Shown: piece by piece, positions 7,401 through 11,384 of the stretch | Layout: each line of letters starts with the position of its first letter | Position numbering within the stretch: the first letter of the stretch is position 1 | Source: Rhypophila decipiens | Lineage: Eukaryota; Ascomycota; Sordariomycetes; Sordariales; Naviculisporaceae | Direction of reading: 5' to 3' | NCBI GenBank assembly: GCA_033297075.1 | Contig: MU858425.1 | Location: 1-11,384, forward strand | Length of the DNA: 11,384 bases | Notes under the pieces: generated by a model | Seen by the model: the letters and a program-made list of their open reading frames with translations, nothing else | What the model was told of the DNA's origin: nothing | The model's database searches: none | Translations under genes and position numbers: made by a program

Positions 7401-9592
7401 TGACACTGCGCTGCACGTTACAGCCTGGAGCGGCAAATCTCAACATATACAGCTTGCACAAAGACTAGTCAACGAGCTGCATGCCAATGTCAACTTGCAA
7501 AACAATCTGGGCGCAACACCTTTAATAAAGGCCATCCGCGAGGGCAACGCCGAAATCCAGACAACTCTTTTGGAGCTGGGCGCCGACGTCGCGAAAAAGG
7601 ACCGACTTGGCCGTGACGCGCTGTACTGGGCATGTCTGCGCCTTGAGAACAGCCCGGGGTATACAATCAGTCCGAGGCGATACATTGACCAAATGCTGGC
7701 AGAGGACGGCGAGACCGACGCAAAGAGCTTATCACGGGCTCTGTGGGCTGCTGTCGCCAACGACAAGCTGGCGACAGCCTACCGCCTTGCGGCGTTGCTT
7801 TCCAGAATGCCAGGCAATCAGGCTGCGAATTTGATGGGAGTGCAGGACCGGGATGGTTGGACCTTAGACTACCTTGCTCAGCAGTACCGCCAAAGTGATT
7901 TCCTCGAAGACATGAGGGAGTTCTCGATGGCGCAATATTCGACAGAAGGTAGGTCATCTTTTCTCCGCAATCCAGTCCCCTTCAAGTTGTTTTACTTGTT
8001 TGCATCCGACGTTTAAACCACTATATAACCATCTCTTTCTGCTTTCCTCCTCATCATATACTCAAACATGGCTCTGGACATGTCTTATTCTTTTCTTGGC
8101 TTCCTATGCAAGACTATATTCCGAACAGATCGACAGTTCTAATCAGCGTTTGGGACCTTGTAGAAGAAACACGCGAGAAACCGAAGCCTAAACCGCCCTC
8201 GGCATGGTCAAGAACGGAACTGGAATACCCCCTACAGCTTCGCGATAACGACCTGACAGTCTTTATTTCAGGTAGGTCGACCTCTCTAACCTCCCTCTCC
8301 AGCCTAAGCCGAGTGACCACGGGAGGGGCGCTCCTTTAGGCTGTCTAAAAGAATATAGCAACCCTTCTTAAACGCTTGAAGGTTGCTCAAAATCTTGGGT
8401 TTTTGTTTTGAGTGCAACAATACCTGCCGACATACTTTGACACAAGAGCTTTTACAGACAAACCGCTGATCCATAGAGTCCGGAAATCCGAGTTTCCTCC
8501 TCACTGTCTTGTCATTGCCGACCACTGCTTTACGGGCCAGGGAAAATGCTACTTTGAGGTACGCATAAACGGCCCCAAACAGCCCGAGGATGACAAAACA
8601 TGGAAAGGGGACGAGGATAAGGACGACGAGGCCGAGAGTAGCCCAAAGAATGGCAAAGTAGTGTAAGTCTCCCGTTCCTCCGGCTTGATGCCCGCCTTTC
8701 TGCTTTCAGACAGGCTGCTCCTCGTGTGGCCCATGAAGTTGCCTGTCGATGAGCTGATTAACAATGATTTGCAAACATGAACAGAGAAATTGGCGTTGGC
8801 CTATGCCGCGAGCAGACCTCGCTGGACGACATGGTGGGCTGGAGAAGCGGCACGTGGGGATACCACGGCGATGACGGCAACTTGTACTCCGAAGTGGGCT
8901 GGGAAAAGGCATACGGCGACAAGTTTGGAGTGGGAAGCGTGGTTGGATGTGGCGTGGACTTTGACAAGGGTGGGACGGCCTACTTTTCTCTCAATGGGAA
9001 GAGTTGCGGTAAGCACTGTGCCTTGAGCCTTCATATTACCGTCATTTTCATATTTCCAGCACCGTTCCATGTCCCATTTCCGCGACCTTTCTTTCATTTC
9101 AAATGAAGGAGCAGGTCCAGAAGCAAAGCCAAGCTAACGCAATTAAACACTTGTATAGGGGTCGCTGCTACGGGCCTGACCGGAAAGCTCTACCCAGCTG
9201 TCAGCTTCGACTCCACCTTGACCGGCTACAGCGTTACCTTGATTCTCTCAGATGATCTCGGCGGCGGATCGAAGGCAAAGATGTTCCCAAGCCCCACCAC
9301 GCCACCCGCGTCACCAAGACGCGTTCCCCGTCCTCGGCTGCTTTCCCCCTCGTCGTCTCCGTTCGGCGCAATGCCTGACACGATTCCGCACGAGCAACGA
9401 GAACGACCGGTGTTGGATGCCCCGCCAATTAGAATACGTGCCCCAACACAGGAGCACTCTGATCTGGTGGACTACGACGAGGAGCGGGAGGCGGCGGAGT
9501 CAAGACCACGGGGCTTTGCACGGGCGTCGTCGTCGACGTTATCAATTGGGAACAGCCCGGATGTCGGAGCGGATTCAGACTGGGGGTGGTAA
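1467..9592 (+). CDS. NLR-like protein: pseudo-hydrolase, degenerate NACHT, ankyrin repeats, SPRY
   Basis: The gene is reconstructed as 11 exons (1467-1486, 1551-1758, 1813-1893, 1985-2047, 2108-2416, 2457-2574, 2639-7948, 8137-8271, 8458-8662, 8785-9008, 9159-9592), encoding 2368 residues with all splice phases consistent. Domain order: alpha/beta-hydrolase-like, SesB type (about 7-230); linker; NACHT-like region (about 320-500); winged-helix-like segment (about 596-630); ankyrin repeats (about 800-1937); SPRY (about 2055-2255); and a disordered Pro/Ser/Arg tail ending DWGW. Fungal STAND proteins of this layout are usually cytosolic receptors in self/non-self recognition or immunity-like responses. 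The repeats and SPRY would bind a ligand, and the N-terminal domain would execute the output. Here the usual hydrolase nucleophile and the P-loop lysine are both absent, so the output and switching mode are unclear. The overall class is well supported. The exact 5' start and the intron 7 acceptor are the least certain parts. Confidence 0.75.
1487..2638 (+). other. Introns 1-6 of the large gene (with intervening exons)
   Basis: Introns: 1487-1550 (GTGTGT, branch CTGAT 1529-1533, CAG), 1759-1812 (GTATTG, CAG; 54 nt, in frame without stop), 1894-1984 (GTAGGT, CTTAC 1964-1968, CAG), 2048-2107 (GTAGGT, CTGAC 2091-2095, TAG), 2417-2456 (GTAGAT, CTGAC 2425-2429, CAG; only 40 nt) and 2575-2638 (GTCAGT, CTGAC 2618-2622, TAG). 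Every junction keeps one frame and restores the family spacing around IVFLGQNIGG and the GTPH motif. Introns 3, 4 and 6 are the best supported; introns 1 and 5 are the least certain. Confidence 0.65.
1551..2416 (+). other. Exons for an alpha/beta-hydrolase-like domain lacking the nucleophile
   Basis: After splicing, residues 8-13 read VIFVCG, residues 89-103 carry IVFLGQNIGGWVLKQ, and residues 124-131 read VIFFGTPH. This is the strand, nucleophile-elbow and GTPH pattern of the SesB-type (DUF676/lipase-like) domains at the N-terminus of many fungal NLRs, whose usual forms are FVHGL and GHSLGG. Here the oxyanion-side His is Cys12, and the nucleophilic Ser is Asn95 (codon 1867-1869), preceded by Gln94. 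A His that could match the family's catalytic His lies near residue 217, in the stretch ending GACK. With no Ser at the elbow this should be a pseudo-esterase, possibly retained for oligomerisation or partner binding. Assignment rests on motif order and spacing. Confidence 0.7.
2639..3490 (+). other. NACHT-like nucleotide-binding region, degenerate
   Basis: The region opens with MFRQLL (residue 275 onward) and the R-x-E-x-R-x-x-WL lead typical of fungal ankyrin STAND proteins. The P-loop follows as CEPGSGVTAF, where the family has GxPGSGKS/T, so the Lys is Val330 (codon 2827-2829). The Walker B strand reads FCFIVGFDKHDE where relatives have FFIDGLDEYDG-like sequence: the first Asp is Val430 and the Glu is Lys434. 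The sensor-like stretch VKFILANC lacks the usual SSR arginine. Length and flanking pattern (FSCSTQYPRSQRADAL, then SLSRQLL) match the family, so the fold is probably kept while ATP binding or hydrolysis is likely impaired. Confidence 0.7.
3600..3745 (+). other. Winged-helix-like segment after the NACHT region
   Basis: The reading ALEYVTTSVRPLTIHELSV at about residues 608-626 matches the A-R-R-P-L-T-h-x-E-L signature that follows NACHT modules in fungal ankyrin STAND proteins. It marks the end of the nucleotide-binding module. Between it and the first ankyrin unit (about residues 640-800) lies a helical region without a motif I recognise. Confidence 0.55.
4240..7650 (+). repeat. About 30 ankyrin repeats (protein-level)
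   Basis: Residues about 800-1937 contain roughly 30 units following the pattern G-x-TPLHxAAxxGHxxhVxxLLxxGAxxN. The clearest are GETALHLAASQGQADIV (from 5356), GNSALHIAAKMNEVSCL (from 5989), QSTPLVLAAQEGHDGVV (from 6397) and GATALHMAAFRGHFSIV (from 6598). Units are diverged and irregularly spaced. A Ser/Asp-rich insert interrupts them at about residues 1086-1132 (nt 5095-5235), and an acidic one around nt 5560-5610. The first and last few units are the most degenerate. Such arrays form an elongated protein-binding surface, here the likely ligand-sensing part. Because the copies are diverged at DNA level, recent tandem expansion is not indicated. Confidence 0.9.
7949..9158 (+). other. Introns 7-10 of the large gene (with intervening exons)
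   Basis: Introns: 7949-8136 (GTAGGT, CAG), 8272-8457 (GTAGGT, TTTACAG), 8663-8784 (GTAAGT, branch CTGAT 8754-8758, CAG) and 9009-9158 (GTAAGC, branch CTAAC 9134-9138, TAG). Phases are 1, 1, 2 and 1, and all close in frame. For intron 7 an AAG acceptor at 8110-8112, behind a strong pyrimidine tract, is an in-phase alternative that would add eight residues. These introns (122-188 nt) are longer than those at the 5' end (40-91 nt). Confidence 0.7.
8170..9592 (+). other. SPRY domain exons and disordered C-terminal tail
   Basis: Four exons encode a SPRY domain: PLQLRDNDLTVFIS, then ADHCFTGQGKCYFEVRI, then EIGVGLC, VGW, TWGYHGDDG, YGDKFGVGSVVGCGVDFD and TAYFSLNGKSC, then GLTGKLYPAVSF. This is the standard order of SPRY strands, including the G-x-G-x-x-x-R loop and the final LYP-x-x-x-F strand. 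Between strands at residues about 2119-2148 sits a highly acidic loop (nt 8565-8655). The tail (about 2260-2368) is rich in Pro, Ser and Arg, has no fold I recognise, and ends DWGW before TAA at 9590-9592. SPRY domains bind peptides in partner proteins, so it could extend ligand recognition beyond the ankyrin array. Confidence 0.8.
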
Positions 9593-10133
9593 AGAAATAT
9601 GTGACTAGTTCTTGGGCAGTTATACCGAACGGGTTTCCCGTTTTCTTTTGGGGGGGGTTTTTTTTTTAAAGAAAAAAAGGTCATGATCCATGTTGGGCAA
9701 CGTTATGCACAACTAAAATACCCCAGCTGGACCCCGCCGACGAATTCTCCGAATGTATGATAGAATGCTTGATTGATGGAACAGTGTACCTAATGGATGT
9801 ACCCACGAGCCCTCACATGTACACGATGAGGCACGGTGGCCGTTATTGTGCTTCTTGAATCAACTCATGTAATATCAAGCCCATCCGAGTCTAGTCTCGA
9901 GCGGGGCCAATATCGGGACTATCCGTTCTTCTCGGCGGATCAACCGAATAAGGAGGCGGTGCAGGAGGATCGAAAAAGTTACCCCCCAGGAGTTTTTTGC
10001 CGCTCTGTTCATGGATCGTTAGTCTACCTCATTTCTAATGCTCCAAGATTCCCCAGGTACCAGCAGTGAAGCCTTACCTTGGTACGATGCCTTGAGAGCT
10101 ACACCTCTGCCGGGGTTAAGATTGTTAGTTCGG
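9593..10133. other. 3' flank with hairpin and homopolymer tract
   Basis: No gene was recognised here. Just after the stop codon lies a perfect hairpin, AACGGG-TTT-CCCGTT (9628-9642). It is followed by eight G (9650-9657) and ten T (9658-9667), and then AAAG and seven A. This probably falls in the 3' UTR, but no standard AATAAA signal was seen before the transposon. An open frame at 9836-10069 has no ATG start and no recognisable domain. Confidence 0.5.
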
Positions 10134-10272
10134 TACAGCCAAGCCGCCAACGCCCAATTGGGTTTGGATCAATATTTCCAATAAATAAGGGGTAAAAAGG
10201 CCGATTTTGGTGGACTTTTCTGTACAACTAGCCTTGGCCAAATGGGGAATTTGAACTTCATTCAATTTTTGA

Positions 10273-11244
10273 TTAAAAGTCAATATAATCACCTTGCCTA
10301 TCGATACATTTTTTGAGCCTCTCAGGCATACTGTGAGCCAGTCTAAGAAGTAGATCACTAGGTATTTGATCCCAGGCTTCCTGAACTGCTTGCCGAAGTG
10401 TTTGTAAATCCAGATCTTGAATGTCATAATTATCTTCGATCCATGACTTCATCCACGGCCACAGATTCTCGATAGGGCTCAGATCTGGGGCGTAGGGTGG
10501 AAAACGCAAGACTGGTATGCCGGCCTGTTGCAGGGCCCTCGAAGTCATCTTCGATCGATGGCTAGGTGCGTTGTCTTGTTGAAAGAGGTGGTGCGGGTGG
10601 GTGGAAAAGAACTGCCGAAGTAAAGGAAGAATAAAATGAATATATTTTCTTGAATCAATACCCCCGTATGCTTTCTCCCAGAAAAAACAGGGCCCCTTTT
10701 CCCCCCCAGCCATCGAACCCCAAAACATCCAGGCATCTGGTTTTGACCTTTTCTTCAAGGCAAAACCCGGTATGTTGGCCGGGTCTTCGTCATCGAAGAG
10801 GATGGCGCGTTGTTTGTACATGTAGTCAGTCTTGGCCCAGGTTTCGTCAGAGAAAAGCACGAATTCCCAGTCGATTGGGCGTGGCCTCAGTTCCAACTGA
10901 CGGATCGACCACTGAAGCCGGGCCTCTTTTTGTTTGTCAGTTAATGGAATTCGCCTGGGTCGGAAAACGGATCGGCCGTTTAGTTCTTGGAGTGCCCGGC
11001 GCAGAGCAACCTCTCCATGTTGATTGAGTGGGCTGGGCAGTGCGTACTGCCATCGGCACATGGGAATATACCGGTTCTTGCCAGTTTGTAACCATTCCTT
11101 CAGTTGGCGCCGTTCGGGGGTTCGTATGCGGAGGGCACCAGGCCGGGGCTTGGATTTCTGTGGTGTAACCGGGGTATGGATCGCGTATTGGATCTGACGG
11201 ATCGAAAACCCGTAGCGGCGGCTGATTTCTTCGTATGTGTGATG
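10273..11244 (-). pseudogene. Tc1/impala-type DD34E transposase, N-terminus interrupted
   Basis: The open frame reads 323 codons from 11244 to the stop ending at 10273. It begins HHTYEEISRRYGFSIRQIQY, a helix-turn-helix DNA-binding segment, and continues into a DDE_3-type catalytic core. The triad is Asp in FSDETW (codon 10846-10848), Asp in QQDNAPSH (10573-10575) and Glu in SPIENLW (10468-10470), with 34 residues between the last two. The C-terminus is complete (ends YIDF). Upstream in the same frame are TAA (11245-11247) and TAG (11290-11292), and no ATG precedes the helix-turn-helix. The first in-frame ATG, at 11059-11061, would give 262 residues without that domain. I therefore call it 5'-damaged although the catalytic part is intact. 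A shorter expressed product from 11061 is possible but would lack specific end binding. Confidence 0.8.
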
Positions 11245-11329
11245 TTACAACCTGACACCTGGGTAGGTACAGACTGCAAGGCAGGACGTCTAACGGGGGT
11301 TGACAGTTGGAAAGGAGGTTGTACGCGGT

Positions 11330-11347
11330 AAGTACTGCAAGTACTGT
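11330..11347. repeat. Tandem 9-bp repeat near the window end
   Basis: AAGTACTGC (11330-11338) is followed directly by AAGTACTGT (11339-11347), two copies differing at the last base. It lies upstream of the transposase, possibly in the transposon's subterminal region. Its role is unknown. Confidence 0.6.
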
Positions 11348-11384
11348 CACTGATCAGGTTGCTCTAACTAAGAGCTTGTAAGCT

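Larger units (their letters stand above)
10134..11384 (-). mobile_element. Tc1/mariner (impala-type) transposon, partial
   Basis: The interval holds a DD34E transposase on the minus strand with a short non-coding tail behind its stop codon. A candidate outer end is the TA at 10134-10135 followed by CAGCCAAGCCGCCAACGCCC, because Tc1 elements insert at TA and their termini often start CAG. No reverse-complement copy of this end occurs between 11062 and the window edge. The second terminal repeat is therefore outside the window, lost or badly diverged. The boundary is inferred; element identity rests on the transposase. Confidence 0.75.

Noticed and set aside
2662..8016. The 1784-codon open frame alone as the complete gene
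   Set aside because: Upstream exons continue in phase through intron 2575-2638 into the linker (VNSEYQK before the internal Met) and the hydrolase domain, and downstream exons supply SPRY. The ATG at 2662 is internal.
8272..8412. Alternative intron 8 acceptor at 8411-8412
   Set aside because: In phase and behind a T-rich tract, but it ends in GAG, a rarely used acceptor. TTTACAG at 8451-8457 is standard and in phase.
8106..9592. SPRY exons as a separate gene starting at the ATG at 8106
   Set aside because: The donor at 7949 (GTAGGT) and the acceptor at 8136 join in phase to the ankyrin exon, and the total then divides exactly by three with the final TAA. The segment leading into SPRY fits an in-protein linker. 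Kept as one gene, though transcripts could overturn this.
9836..10069. 77-codon plus-strand open frame between receptor and transposon
   Set aside because: No ATG start, no motif, and composition unlike the neighbouring coding exons.
10937..11350. 137-codon minus-strand open frame overlapping the transposase start
   Set aside because: It is a different frame from the helix-turn-helix coding sequence and lacks transposase motifs; the conserved frame is the one ending at 10273.

Overview
The window reads as nuclear DNA of a filamentous ascomycete (Pezizomycotina). The evidence is a multi-exon protein gene with short GT-AG introns, CTRAY-type branch sites, a fungal start context (CACAATGTC), and an impala/Tc1-type DD34E transposon. 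The species cannot be told from the sequence.

Layout. Bases 1-1466 are gene-poor. They hold a 15-bp direct repeat (100-131), a candidate MITE with 25-bp imperfect terminal inverted repeats (263-609), and the upstream region of the main gene, with a 7+7 bp palindrome (1093-1110) and a short uORF (1321-1359). Bases 1467-9592 carry one large plus-strand gene. I reconstruct 11 exons: 1467-1486, 1551-1758, 1813-1893, 1985-2047, 2108-2416, 2457-2574, 2639-7948, 8137-8271, 8458-8662, 8785-9008 and 9159-9592. The joined frame is 7107 nt, exactly 2369 codons including stop (2368 residues). Bases 9593-10133 are the 3' flank, with a hairpin and a G8T10 tract. From about 10134 to the window end lies a partial Tc1/mariner-type transposon on the minus strand. 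Its transposase keeps the whole DD34E catalytic region but has two in-frame stops near its N-terminus.

The main product looks like a fungal NOD-like-receptor (STAND-type) protein: an N-terminal alpha/beta-hydrolase-like (SesB-type) domain, a NACHT-like region, a winged-helix-like segment, about 30 ankyrin repeats and a C-terminal SPRY domain. Its unusual feature is that signature residues of both enzymatic modules are replaced in an otherwise intact frame. The hydrolase elbow GHSLGG is GQNIGG, and HG of the first strand is CG. The Walker A lysine is valine, and the Walker B DGLDE-like motif reads VGFDK. This suggests a long protein kept for binding or scaffolding rather than for hydrolysis or a nucleotide switch. 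That is an inference from motifs; fold and function were not tested here.
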